The notes: generated by a model not told the origin, from the letters alone. Positions 1 through 6,506 are shown, numbered from the stretch's first letter. The stretch: 13,738 nt of DNA from JAIYDJ01 sp038246975 (GCA_038246975.1 JBBRVJ010000100.1:1-13738); one strand, 5' to 3'. Program-made: numbers and translations.

Positions 1-46
1 ACCCCAACCCATTGATCCGGAAAACAGGCCCCGCGTTGGCACCCCC

Positions 47-487
47 CTACCACCGCCCCAAAGCCGCCTCGTCCGCATCCCGCGCCGCCACCCATTCCGC
101 CCCGCCGACCCCGATCTCCTTCTTCCAGAACGGCGCGCGGGATTTGAGGTAGTCCATCAGGAAATCGGCCGCCGCAAACGCCTCGGCCCGGTGCAGCGCC
201 GCGCAGGCCACCATCATGATCGCCTCGCCCGGCTCCAGACGGCCATGCCGGTGGATCACCAGCGCATCCAGCAGCGACCACCGCGCCACAGCCTGCGCCA
301 TCATCGCGGCGATCGCGCGTTCGGTCATGCCGGGGTAATGCTCGATTTCCATCCCGCGCAGGGCACCGCCATTGTCGCGGACCAGCCCGGTAAAAGTCAC
401 CACCGCCCCCGCCCCGCCAACCCCGGCTAGAAAGGCGGTGCTTTCCGCGCCAAGGTCGAACGCCGCCGCCTGAACCCGCAAAGGCAT
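47..487 (-). CDS. moaE: Molybdopterin synthase catalytic (large) subunit MoaE
   Basis: MoaE joins MoaD to form cytosolic molybdopterin synthase, which inserts two dithiolene sulfurs into precursor Z (cyclic pyranopterin monophosphate) in molybdenum cofactor synthesis. The 146-residue product has the usual family length. Visible landmarks are FTGLVRD (residues 32-38), HRHGRLEPGE (79-88), and the active-site block LKSRAPFWKKE (114-124), with lysines 115 and 122/123 at the positions of the two catalytic lysines of E. coli MoaE. A WVAARDAD-type tail follows, as in the family. It starts with ATG one base after the moaD stop codon, so the two subunits are probably translated together in the order pgsA-moaD-moaE. 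It ends with TAG at 47-49. Identification is firm. Confidence 0.97.
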   Translation of the reverse strand: MPLRVQAAAFDLGAESTAFLAGVGGAGAVVTFTGLVRDNGGALRGMEIEHYPGMTERAIAAMMAQAVARWSLLDALVIHRHGRLEPGEAIMMVACAALHRAEAFAAADFLMDYLKSRAPFWKKEIGVGGAEWVAARDADEAALGRW

Positions 488-488
488 G

Positions 489-737
489 TCAGCCCCCGGT
501 CATCGGCGGAAAGAAAGCCACCTCGCGCACCCCCGCCAAGGGCGCGTCGAACGACGCCAATTCCTGATCCAGCGCCACGCGCAGGCTGGTCGTATCGGCA
601 AAGGCCAAGGCATGGCTTTCGTCGCGCGCCACCAGTTCGGCCACCAGATCGGCGACGGTGGCCGCGTCCGTCTCGACCCGTTCGCGCGGCAAACCGATCC
701 GCTCGCGCACCCAGGCGAAATACAGCACGTCGATCAT
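489..737 (-). CDS. moaD: Molybdopterin synthase sulfur-carrier (small) subunit MoaD
   Basis: MoaD is the ubiquitin-like sulfur carrier of molybdopterin synthase. Its C-terminal Gly-Gly is adenylylated by MoeB-type enzymes and carries a thiocarboxylate that MoaE uses. The product is 82 residues, typical of MoaD, begins MIDVLYFAWVRERIG and ends VAFFPPMTGG with the required terminal diglycine (81-82). The frame stays open upstream, but the ATG at 735-737 gives the family length. It also overlaps the pgsA stop codon in an ATGA arrangement, which implies translational coupling. The tail PPMTGG differs slightly from the commoner PPVAGG, which should not affect function. moaE follows after one base. 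Confidence 0.94.
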   Translation of the reverse strand: MIDVLYFAWVRERIGLPRERVETDAATVADLVAELVARDESHALAFADTTSLRVALDQELASFDAPLAGVREVAFFPPMTGG

Positions 738-1399
738 GCGTCGTCCTTGAGGTACGGCAGCGATTTGCGGAAATAGTCCCAGCCGGTCAACGCGGTCAAC
801 ACCGCCGCGATCCAGATCAGCCCCAACCCCACGATCGTCGCATAAGACGAACAGCCCCGCGCACCGCAAGACCGGATCGGATCGGCCAGCCCCGCCGTCA
901 CCGCCGCCGCGTATTGATCGACCGTCATGCCCTGCCGCGCGATGCCCTCAAGATGCTCCAGCCCGGTGCCCAGAAACAGCACCGCAATCGCCACCATCTG
1001 CCCCGTGGTTTTCCACTTGGCCAGCCTCGTCACCGACAACAACCCGGCCTTCGCCCCCAGATACTCGCGCAGGCCCGAGACGAAAACCTCGCGGAACAGG
1101 ATGACGGTGGTGGGCAGGATCAGCCAGGGGTTCATCCCGGAATAGCCGGTGATGATCACCAGCGCGATCACCACCATCGCCTTGTCGGCAATCGGGTCCA
1201 GCATGGTGCCGAACTTGCTTTCCTGCTTCCACAGCCGTGCGAGGTAGCCGTCGAAATAGTCCGTCACCGCCGCGCCCACAAACAACGTCAGCGCAAACCA
1301 GTCCGCCCAGGGCCGGTGGAAATACAGGAACATCACCGCAACGCCGGGGGCGGCCAGCAGACGCAGCACGGTCAGACTGTTGGGCAGGTTCCAGATCAT
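734..1399 (-). CDS. pgsA: CDP-diacylglycerol--glycerol-3-phosphate 3-phosphatidyltransferase PgsA
   Basis: PgsA makes phosphatidylglycerol phosphate from CDP-diacylglycerol and sn-glycerol-3-phosphate at the inner membrane, the committed step to phosphatidylglycerol and cardiolipin. The 221-residue product starts MIWNLPNSLTVLRLLAAPGV. It contains the CDP-alcohol phosphotransferase signature DGxxARx8Gx3Dx3D: Asp50-Gly51, Ala54-Arg55, Gly64, Asp68 and Asp72. Several hydrophobic segments are evident, with a longer loop before the last one (about 160-190). No strong Shine-Dalgarno precedes the ATG, so the start rests on the family-like N-terminus. The 61-base gap to terC (1400-1460) contains a GC-rich inverted repeat (1436-1451) with no T-run. 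pgsA overlaps moaD by four bases and heads the pgsA-moaD-moaE unit, an arrangement I recall from other Rhodobacterales. Confidence 0.95.
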   Translation of the reverse strand: MIWNLPNSLTVLRLLAAPGVAVMFLYFHRPWADWFALTLFVGAAVTDYFDGYLARLWKQESKFGTMLDPIADKAMVVIALVIITGYSGMNPWLILPTTVILFREVFVSGLREYLGAKAGLLSVTRLAKWKTTGQMVAIAVLFLGTGLEHLEGIARQGMTVDQYAAAVTAGLADPIRSCGARGCSSYATIVGLGLIWIAAVLTALTGWDYFRKSLPYLKDDA

Positions 1400-1460
1400 G
1401 CCACAGGCATAGCGCGGAACCGGGGGCCGGGGGAAGGGGCTAGCCCGCCCCCCCGACCAG

Positions 1461-2450
1461 TCAGGCCCTGGTCACCTCGCCCGGCATCTGCACCTTGCTG
1501 CGCCACAGCGAGTAGAAGATGCCCGCCGCCAGGATGGCAAAGGTGATGCCCAGCGACCACGAGGCCGGGAACTTCTGCCAGCCCATCAGGTCGGCCACAA
1601 AGATCTTGGACCCGATGAACACCAACAGGATGGCCAGCGCGTATTTCAGGTAATGGAACCGGTGCAGTACCGCCGCCAAGGCAAAGTACAATGCCCGCAA
1701 GCCAAGGATCGCGAAGATGTTCGAGGTATAGACGATGAACGGATCGGTCGTGATCGCAAACACCGCGGGAACACTGTCGACCGCAAAGACCACATCGGCA
1801 ATCTCGATCAGGATCAGCGCCAGGAACAACGGTGTCATGTGGCGCACGATCTTGCCCGTCTTGGAATCAGGCGCTTGCACGAAGAAGCTGTTGCCATGCA
1901 ATTCGGGCGTCACGCGGAACCGTTTGCGCATGAACTTCAGGACCACGTTGTTGTTCAGGTCCATTTCCTTGTCATCCGTAAACAACATCTTGATGCCGGT
2001 AAAGATCAGGAAAGTGGCGAAGATATACAAGATCCAGCCATATTGCGAAACGAGCGTGGCACCGACACCGATCATGATGCCGCGCAACACGATCACGCCC
2101 AGAATACCCCAGAACAGCACCCGGTGCTGGTAAATCCGCGGAATGGCGAAATAGGTAAAGATCAGCGCGATGACAAACACGTTGTCGAGCGCCAGCGTCT
2201 TTTCCACGACGAAAGCCGTCAGATATTCGGCAGCCGACTGCGCGCCAAGCTGGTACCAGACGAAGCCTCCGAAAGCGACGCCAAGCGAGATGTAAAGCGC
2301 CGAAAGCCTGAGGCTTTCGGACACGCCGATCTCGTGGTCGGTCTTGTTCAGGATACCAAGGTCGAAAGCCAACAGGGCGATGACGATGGCAAGGAAAAGA
2401 AACCATAACCAAAGTGGTTTGGTGAGAAACTCGTAGAACAGAAAATCCAA
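1461..2450 (-). CDS. TerC/Alx-family integral membrane protein (probable metal ion exporter)
   Basis: This is a TerC-family inner-membrane protein of 329 residues. Members such as E. coli Alx and Bacillus TerC homologues are linked to manganese export and homeostasis, and the family name comes from tellurite resistance. Hallmarks are EKTLALDNVFV (83-93), EIADVVFAVDSVPAVFAI (216-233) and SNIFAILGLRALYF (243-256), with acidic residues Asp30, Asp89, Asp219 and Asp225 inside membrane segments. Seven or more hydrophobic helices are visible, with a charged cytosolic loop near 156-205. The reading frame runs open far upstream into exoD on the same strand. The true start is TTG at 2448-2450: a perfect GGAGG lies six bases before it and MDFLFYEFLTKPLW matches family N-termini. 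No ATG fits. Substrate specificity is inferred from family. Confidence 0.93.
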   Translation of the reverse strand: MDFLFYEFLTKPLWLWFLFLAIVIALLAFDLGILNKTDHEIGVSESLRLSALYISLGVAFGGFVWYQLGAQSAAEYLTAFVVEKTLALDNVFVIALIFTYFAIPRIYQHRVLFWGILGVIVLRGIMIGVGATLVSQYGWILYIFATFLIFTGIKMLFTDDKEMDLNNNVVLKFMRKRFRVTPELHGNSFFVQAPDSKTGKIVRHMTPLFLALILIEIADVVFAVDSVPAVFAITTDPFIVYTSNIFAILGLRALYFALAAVLHRFHYLKYALAILLVFIGSKIFVADLMGWQKFPASWSLGITFAILAAGIFYSLWRSKVQMPGEVTRA

Positions 2451-2580
2451 GTGCAACCTCCTTTTGATGAAAAGCGCATCAAGGTTGTTGCCCGTCGAAC
2501 AGGTCGCCAGCCGGGCCGTCACCGAGCACGCTCGATGCAGTCCGACATCACGATTTTCATCGTCAGAGGGGCCCGGTCCG
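2451..2580 (-). promoter_or_regulatory. Candidate structured 5' leader of the TerC gene (riboswitch-like)
   Basis: Read on the minus strand, the leader can fold into a closed three-way junction. P1 pairs 2570-2576 with 2511-2517 (CCGGGCC with GGCCCGG, 7 bp). Inside it lie P2, ACGAT-GAAA-ATCGT (2550-2563, 5 bp with a GAAA tetraloop), and P3, CGAG-CGTG-CTCG (2523-2534, 4 bp). Nearer the gene, CCTT (2481-2484) and GATG (2477-2480) can pair with CATC (2466-2469) and AAGG (2460-2463), with a two-base bulge. That stem would cover the 5' half of the ribosome binding site. TerC/Alx genes elsewhere are often controlled by the Mn-sensing yybP-ykoY riboswitch. I do not see that element's conserved GGGGAGUAG motif here, so this would be a divergent or different leader. 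The pairings are seen; a regulatory role is inferred. Confidence 0.45.
2457..2461 (-). promoter_or_regulatory. Ribosome binding site that fixes the TTG start of the TerC gene
   Basis: On the minus strand GGAGG lies six bases before TTG (2448-2450). Its upstream neighbours AAAA extend the match to the anti-Shine-Dalgarno. It decides the start, because the frame has no suitable ATG and otherwise continues through exoD. Its first two G residues fall inside a possible stem (see the leader entry). Confidence 0.85.
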
Positions 2581-2585
2581 CATCG

Positions 2586-2615
2586 GCTATATTGATGCGG
2601 CATCGCCCAAAACAA
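2586..2615 (-). promoter_or_regulatory. Candidate sigma-70 promoter for the TerC gene
   Basis: On the minus strand, TTGTTT (2610-2615) and TATAGC (2586-2591) are separated by 18 bases. The hexamers match TTGACA and TATAAT at four and at four positions. Transcription would begin near 2579, immediately before the first arm of the P1 stem of the leader, giving a 5' UTR of about 130 bases. A 7-bp inverted repeat (CCGCATC...GATGCGG, 2583-2605 region) overlaps the -10 box and spacer. It could be an operator or the last hairpin of the exoD transcript. This is a motif match only. Confidence 0.4.
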
Positions 2616-2638
2616 GGGGGCCTCGGCGAAAGTCTGCC

Positions 2639-3286
2639 TCAGAAGGCGTTCATTACCACAAAAATCGCGGACCGGATCAAGGCATAAGCCACGCTGCCCA
2701 CGAACCCGACGGCAAAGACGGCGAAAAACAGCCCCGCAATGATCCACAGTCCGTCCCGCTCCAGCACGCCGAGTGCGAACAGGCAGATCGCGATGGAAGG
2801 CAGCATGTTGCCCAAAGGGATCGGCAGGATCAGCACCAGAGACAGGATCAGACAGACGAACCCCACGGCCTTCTGGGCAGGCGCCGTGGTCAGCGGCGCC
2901 ATCCGGTGCCGCAGCAACCGCTCGGCCCGCGCGAGCCAAGGCGTGGCGCGGGTGAACAGGCTGGCAAAGGTGGCGCGGGGCAGGGATCGCCGTGCGATGA
3001 ACCGAGGCAGCCACGGCAACCGCCCCAGCATCATCTGCGCCGACAGAAACACCAGCGGCAGCCCCAGAACGCCGGCCAGACCGGGCGGCGAAGGCAGGAT
3101 GTTGGGAAAGGCGAAAATGATCATCAGCGCCCCGAAGGCCCGTCCATGCAATGCCGTCAGCAGGTCGGCAAAGGAAATCTGTGCCCGGCTCTCATCGGCC
3201 GCGATCTGCTCCAGCATCTGGGACAGTTTCATCTCCGGAGAGCCGTCAGGGGTGGGCGGGGAGATGTGGTCGGTGTTCTGGTCCAT
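2639..3286 (-). CDS. ExoD-family integral membrane protein (exopolysaccharide synthesis ExoD-like)
   Basis: The 215-residue product belongs to the ExoD family, named for the Sinorhizobium protein needed for normal exopolysaccharide, alkali tolerance and nodule invasion; its biochemical role is not established. A charged cytosolic N-terminus (1-40, including MLEQIAADESRAQISFADLL) leads into family-like LLTALHGRAFGALMIIFA (42-59), PNILPSPPG (61-69) and LGLPLVFLSAQMMLGR (74-89). A basic loop (95-135) and three or so C-terminal hydrophobic helices (140-157, 158-175, 180-212) follow. The frame is open to 3418, but ATG at 3284-3286 is preferred: AAGGA lies seven bases upstream and homologous sequence begins shortly afterwards. 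It lies upstream of, and in the same direction as, the TerC gene, 188 bases away. Confidence 0.9.
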   Translation of the reverse strand: MDQNTDHISPPTPDGSPEMKLSQMLEQIAADESRAQISFADLLTALHGRAFGALMIIFAFPNILPSPPGLAGVLGLPLVFLSAQMMLGRLPWLPRFIARRSLPRATFASLFTRATPWLARAERLLRHRMAPLTTAPAQKAVGFVCLILSLVLILPIPLGNMLPSIAICLFALGVLERDGLWIIAGLFFAVFAVGFVGSVAYALIRSAIFVVMNAF

Positions 3287-3303
3287 CGACCGGTCCTTCG
3301 CAG

Positions 3304-3327
3304 GCTGCGCGCCTTGATGCGCGCAGC
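3304..3327 (-). repeat. 9-bp inverted repeat (hairpin) in the exoD-like gene leader
   Basis: GCTGCGCGC and GCGCGCAGC (3304-3312 and 3319-3327) form a perfect nine-base inverted repeat around a six-base loop. It ends about 18 bases before the exoD-like ATG and just before its ribosome binding site (AAGGA, 3294-3298). It could be an mRNA hairpin affecting initiation or an operator. No T-run follows, so it is not a standard terminator. Confidence 0.5.
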
Positions 3328-3361
3328 AGGGGTTGAAAATCAAGCGGCATCGGTTGACGTC

Positions 3362-3433
3362 GCGTAGGGTGCGTGCTTTGCACGCACCGCCCGGCAAGGC
3401 AACCAGCGGTGCGTGCAAGCACGCACCCTACGC
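3362..3433. repeat. REP-like double-hairpin palindromic element
   Basis: A 72-base element has outer arms GCGTAGGGTGCGTGCTT (3362-3378) and its exact reverse complement (3417-3433), 17 bases each. Each arm is also half of a local hairpin. GGTGCGTGC-TTT-GCACGCACC lies at 3368-3388 and GGTGCGTGC-AA-GCACGCACC at 3408-3427 (approximate ends). Two mirrored nested palindromes are typical of REP/BIME-like intergenic repeats. I recall similar GTAGGGTGCGTGC motifs being dispersed in Rhodobacterales genomes, but copy number cannot be seen from one window. It sits between the exoD-like gene and the M20 pseudogene, and its right arm contains the present stop codon of the pseudogene (3428-3430). Confidence 0.8.
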
Positions 3434-4159
3434 CAGTGGCACCAGAAGGTTCTGCAAGACCAACGCCGTCACCTTGGCGCTGTCCGCCTTGTCCTGCACG
3501 CCGACCCATTCATCCGGCTGATGCGCCAGATGCAACAGCCCCGGCCCCTAGGCGAAGCAATTGTCGAGCCTCCCGATCCTGTCGATATGGTTCCGGTCAT
3601 AGGTGCCGGGCGACACGACATATTCCGCCGCACGGTGCAGCACCCGGTCGATGGCGGCGGCGGTGGACCGCACGATGGGCGCGTCCGCTATCGGTCATCG
3701 TGTGTTACACGTGGAACGGGTCCCGCACTTCGGTGTGGAAGGTGGGCGCCTTGCCCGCACCCGGGCCAGCACGTCGGCGATCTCGGCCTTGACCGCCGCA
3801 AGGTCCTCTTCGACCATTTGGCGGCGGTCGATGATGATCCGGCAGCGGGCGGCTGCTCAAGGCACTGGCAGGCCGGTGTCGCCACGGGCCATGTCCGCCG
3901 CCCCGCCGTGAATCGCGTCGACCTTCCGCGTCGATTGCCGCGCGCCTTCGGGCACCACGGGCATCGCCGTCATCTTTCCTGCCCGCATCATGCCCGCATC
4001 ATGGCTGGAGGCGGTCAGCCCTGCCGCCAGACAACTGCAAATCCGCCGATAGGTCTGTCCCCGCGGATTCAGCGTCGGAATCCGGATCAAGTCCGGCGTC
4101 AGCCCAATCAGGTCTTGGCGACGGCTGTCAACTTGGGCAAGGATGGTGGCATCGGTCAT
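3428..4159 (-). pseudogene. Degraded M20-family metallopeptidase (ArgE/DapE-type deacylase) pseudogene
   Basis: The start is intact: ATG at 4157-4159, then TDATILAQVDSRRQDLIGL and DLIRIPTLNP, the standard N-terminus of the ArgE/DapE/M20 group. A garbled stretch ends in HGGAADMARGD, a remnant of the metal-site GxxDMKGG region. Then comes a stop (3857-3859). In the same frame after it lie RCRIIIDRRQMVEEDLAAV, which belongs far downstream in an intact enzyme. A frame change near 3700-3740 precedes VVSPGTYDRNHIDRIGRL, then a TAG at 3548-3550 where relatives have Tyr, then GPGLLHLAHQPDEWVGVQD. About 240 codons remain of a normal length near 400-430, so the catalytic and lid regions are largely deleted. 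Frameshift, nonsense and deletion together leave no functional enzyme. Confidence 0.9.
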
Positions 4160-4166
4160 GGGACCA

Positions 4167-4196
4167 GATTGCCGGGGCCAGCAGGCCGTGGCAATC
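4167..4196. repeat. Compound inverted repeat between the pseudogene and the eight-gene operon
   Basis: GATTGCC (4167-4173) and GGCAATC (4190-4196) are perfect 7-base arms. Inside them GGCC-AGCA-GGCC (4176-4187) adds four more pairs. It lies in the 114-base gap (4160-4273) between divergent genes: just upstream of the dead M20 start on one strand and about 78 bases before the operon's first ATG on the other. It could be an operator or leader hairpin. I found no convincing -35/-10 pair for the operon here; TTGCCG (4169-4174) with CAATCT 17 bases on is weak. Confidence 0.5.
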
Positions 4197-4273
4197 TGAA
4201 ATTCCTTGATCCGGGGGATGTAATGGGGCTTCACATGCCCTAAGTCACGGACACCATTTCAGCGGAGGGCGCG

Positions 4274-5347
4274 ATGGCCAATTTCGACACGCAGATTGAG
4301 GAAAGCCAGAAGCAGGTCGCAACCGCGCAGGCCAAGATTTCCGCCATCACCGGGCGGATCGAGGCGGCGCGGGCGAAATTAGATGCGGGCGAGGTGTCGA
4401 TTGATATCGAAAACGCCACGCTTGACGATGTCCACAAGCACACCGACCTGATGAACGCCAACATCGCCGAACTGATCATGGGGCTGGACGATGTGACGGC
4501 GGGCTTTTCCAAAGACTTCGACGAGATGCGGTCGAAAACCGGGATGGAATCGTTCGTCGGCATCTTCTCGGGTGCCAAATCCGAATCGATGCGGCAGGAA
4601 CGGCTGCGCACGGCGTCGATCGATTCCAAGCTGCAGGACCTGATCGCGAAATCCGATGTGATCGTGCGACTGTTGCAGGGCCAGTTGGACCTGCTGAACG
4701 GTCAGAAAACCAAGGTCGAGGTCAATCTGGGGGAAACCCTGACCGAACGGGAAACCACCGTCGGCTCGCTGGAGTCGGTGCGGCGCGAGATTGCCGCGAT
4801 GGACCCCGGCGTGATCGAGTTGGAGAACAAGATCTCGGTCGAACAGGACGCCGCCGTGCGGACCAAGCTGGAAACCGACCTTGCCGCGCTGAACACCCGC
4901 TACAACGCGCTGGTGCAGGACGAACAGGTGAAGCTGGCCAAAAGCCAGACGCTTGAACGATATATCGAAAAGGGCAAGACGTGGATGGATTCGTTGCAGA
5001 ATCAGGCCGCGACGCAACTGGTTCTGATCAACAAACTGCAGACCGACACCAAACAGCGCGTGGTGCTGTACGAGGCGCTGACCGCGTCGTTGAAAACCGC
5101 TCAACAGCAGGACGTCGCCCACCGGATCAACGAGATCGGCGTCAAGACCGACCAGGAGGCGCAGGCGGCCATGGCGGCCATCGGGTCTGCCACCAACGAC
5201 CGCATGGCGGGGATGCTGGAAAGCCACGAGGAACATATGGTGTTCGCCCGCAAGGTGCTGGAACAGAAGGCGAAGGCGGATGAGCGGTTCGCGCGGCGCT
5301 TTGCGGCGATTGTCGAAAAGCACGACAAGAATGCGTATGGGGAATAA
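4274..5347 (+). CDS. Coiled-coil protein, TelA (toxic anion resistance)-like
   Basis: A 357-residue, cysteine-free, highly charged protein without membrane segments. Nearly all of it reads as alpha-helix with heptad-like spacing: about 5-40, 105-180, 185-235 and 240-345. Helix-poor breaks lie near SKTGMESFVGIFSG (87-100) and MDPGVIELE. The C-terminal part, LVLINKLQTDTKQRVVLYEAL (249-269; family-like in part), followed by long helices, recalls the TelA family (PF05816), whose members occur in tellurite and stress-response loci. I judge this resemblance moderate and it has not been searched. GGAGG lies five or six bases before the ATG, making the start secure. It is the first gene of the eight-gene block, and its TAA is immediately followed by the GTG of the next gene. 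Its role could be a scaffold or adaptor for the AAA+ ATPase downstream; that is inference. Confidence 0.8.
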   Translation: MANFDTQIEESQKQVATAQAKISAITGRIEAARAKLDAGEVSIDIENATLDDVHKHTDLMNANIAELIMGLDDVTAGFSKDFDEMRSKTGMESFVGIFSGAKSESMRQERLRTASIDSKLQDLIAKSDVIVRLLQGQLDLLNGQKTKVEVNLGETLTERETTVGSLESVRREIAAMDPGVIELENKISVEQDAAVRTKLETDLAALNTRYNALVQDEQVKLAKSQTLERYIEKGKTWMDSLQNQAATQLVLINKLQTDTKQRVVLYEALTASLKTAQQQDVAHRINEIGVKTDQEAQAAMAAIGSATNDRMAGMLESHEEHMVFARKVLEQKAKADERFARRFAAIVEKHDKNAYGE

Positions 5348-6466
5348 GTGGCTGACGTCAAGGACCAGCTTACCAACGACCATGCCGAGCTTTACGACAC
5401 GCTCACCGCGCGGCGCTATTTTGCCAAATTCGACCGGATCACCGGCCATATGGGCCGGGTCGCGGCGGAGATGGAGACTGAGGGCCGCCTGAACCGCACC
5501 GAAACCCGCATCCTCGGGCGGCATCTGACGGCGCTTGCCGCCACCTTTCGCGCGCTCAGCCACAAATACCTGATGACCGGGCGCAGCGAAGGCGTCACCA
5601 AGCTGACCTTCGACCGGCACGAAAGCGGCTTTCCGGTGGTACAGGAACTAATGGTGATGGCCGTCGATGCCGCACAGGCCGCCAAACATCTGACCGGCAT
5701 GGCGTCGGATACGGAACTCAAAGACCGCATGATCCGCCAGATTGTGCGCGATCTGACGGTGCCCACACAGTTGCAATTCGCGCTGTCACAGCGGCTTTAT
5801 TACGAATCACTCGCCAAGGGCGGCTTGTTCTGGGCGCGCAACGACCCCGACGCGCAATGGATCGAGGATGTCGGCCCCCGCCGCCATTTCCTGACGCATT
5901 GGGCAGTCTATGACAGCCAGACCAACCTGCCGGTGGTCTATCTGATGGATGTCGAAGATGGTGGCCGCAAACCCATGCCGACCGATGACCGCCGCTGGCC
6001 CATGGTGCAGGCGCATCTGGTGGCACAGTCGCTGGGCGGCCTCAAACTGCTGACCATCGCGCAGGGCTTCGACAAGGATTTCCCCGACCTGCACCCCAAA
6101 CGCCTGCGCCGCTTCACCTTGGGCCCGATGCACTCCAACGCGTTCACCCTGCAATCCGGCCCGATGTCGGACGTTCTGGCCGGGGCACGCGCGCCCGAAG
6201 GGGCGGATTGGGCGCTGGTCTGGACCATCGAGGATCTGCTGTCCGACCGCGAGGAAACCCTCAGCACCGGCTGGTTTTCCGAACAGCCGCAGCAGGTGTT
6301 CAAGCTGGACCCGTTCAAACCCGACTCGGGCACCACCCGGATCGACCGCATGGTGATCCTCCCCGAACAACCCTACCAGACGCTGGCCGAACTCGACCCC
6401 CCCGGCCTGCGCGACGTGCGCAAGTTCGTCGTGGGGGCAGGGGGCCGAATCATGCCGATCCGCTAA
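5348..6466 (+). CDS. Conserved-looking soluble protein of unknown function, operon gene 2
   Basis: I do not recognise this 372-residue protein. It starts with GTG directly after the preceding TAA, with GGGGA a few bases upstream inside the previous gene. This layout implies translational coupling. The first 165 residues look helical and soluble, with LTFDRHESGFPVVQEL at about 86-101. From about 170 the pattern turns to a mixed alpha/beta domain with many aromatics: HFLTHWAVYDSQTNLPVVYL (179-198), then a DVEDGG turn. It continues with RRFTLGPMHSNAFTLQSG (253-270), DWALVWTIEDLLSD (283-296), and a tail ending VGAGGRIMPIR. There is no signal peptide, membrane helix or recognisable catalytic motif. 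Its position between the coiled-coil protein and the AAA+ ATPase suggests it is a structural or substrate-recognition partner. Coding status is strong, judged by codon pattern and tight packing. Confidence 0.85.
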   Translation: MADVKDQLTNDHAELYDTLTARRYFAKFDRITGHMGRVAAEMETEGRLNRTETRILGRHLTALAATFRALSHKYLMTGRSEGVTKLTFDRHESGFPVVQELMVMAVDAAQAAKHLTGMASDTELKDRMIRQIVRDLTVPTQLQFALSQRLYYESLAKGGLFWARNDPDAQWIEDVGPRRHFLTHWAVYDSQTNLPVVYLMDVEDGGRKPMPTDDRRWPMVQAHLVAQSLGGLKLLTIAQGFDKDFPDLHPKRLRRFTLGPMHSNAFTLQSGPMSDVLAGARAPEGADWALVWTIEDLLSDREETLSTGWFSEQPQQVFKLDPFKPDSGTTRIDRMVILPEQPYQTLAELDPPGLRDVRKFVVGAGGRIMPIR

Positions 6467-6506
6467 CCCAAGCCGCTCAATTTGCATCCGAAATCAAGAG
6501 GCCGCC

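Noticed and set aside
1400..1460. Rho-independent terminator between the TerC gene and pgsA
   Set aside because: A GC-rich inverted repeat (1436-1451) exists, but no T-run follows on the minus strand.
2451..2580. Canonical yybP-ykoY manganese riboswitch upstream of the TerC gene
   Set aside because: The conserved GGGGAGUAG segment and its partner loop are not visible. Only a general junction-like fold is present, so it is reported as an unclassified leader.
3362..3433. CRISPR repeat or insertion-sequence end
   Set aside because: There is a single mirrored pair with no spacers, no transposase gene and no visible target duplication. REP-like fits better.
3413..4243. Plus-strand open frame of 276 codons across the M20 remnant
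   Set aside because: It is open only because the opposite strand held a GC-rich gene. The protein is His/Arg/Pro-rich without motifs, while the minus strand shows clear M20 peptides.
4379..5620. Minus-strand open frame of 413 codons opposite the coiled-coil gene
   Set aside because: It is the antisense of a protein with strong helical periodicity and a good ribosome binding site, and itself has no family features.
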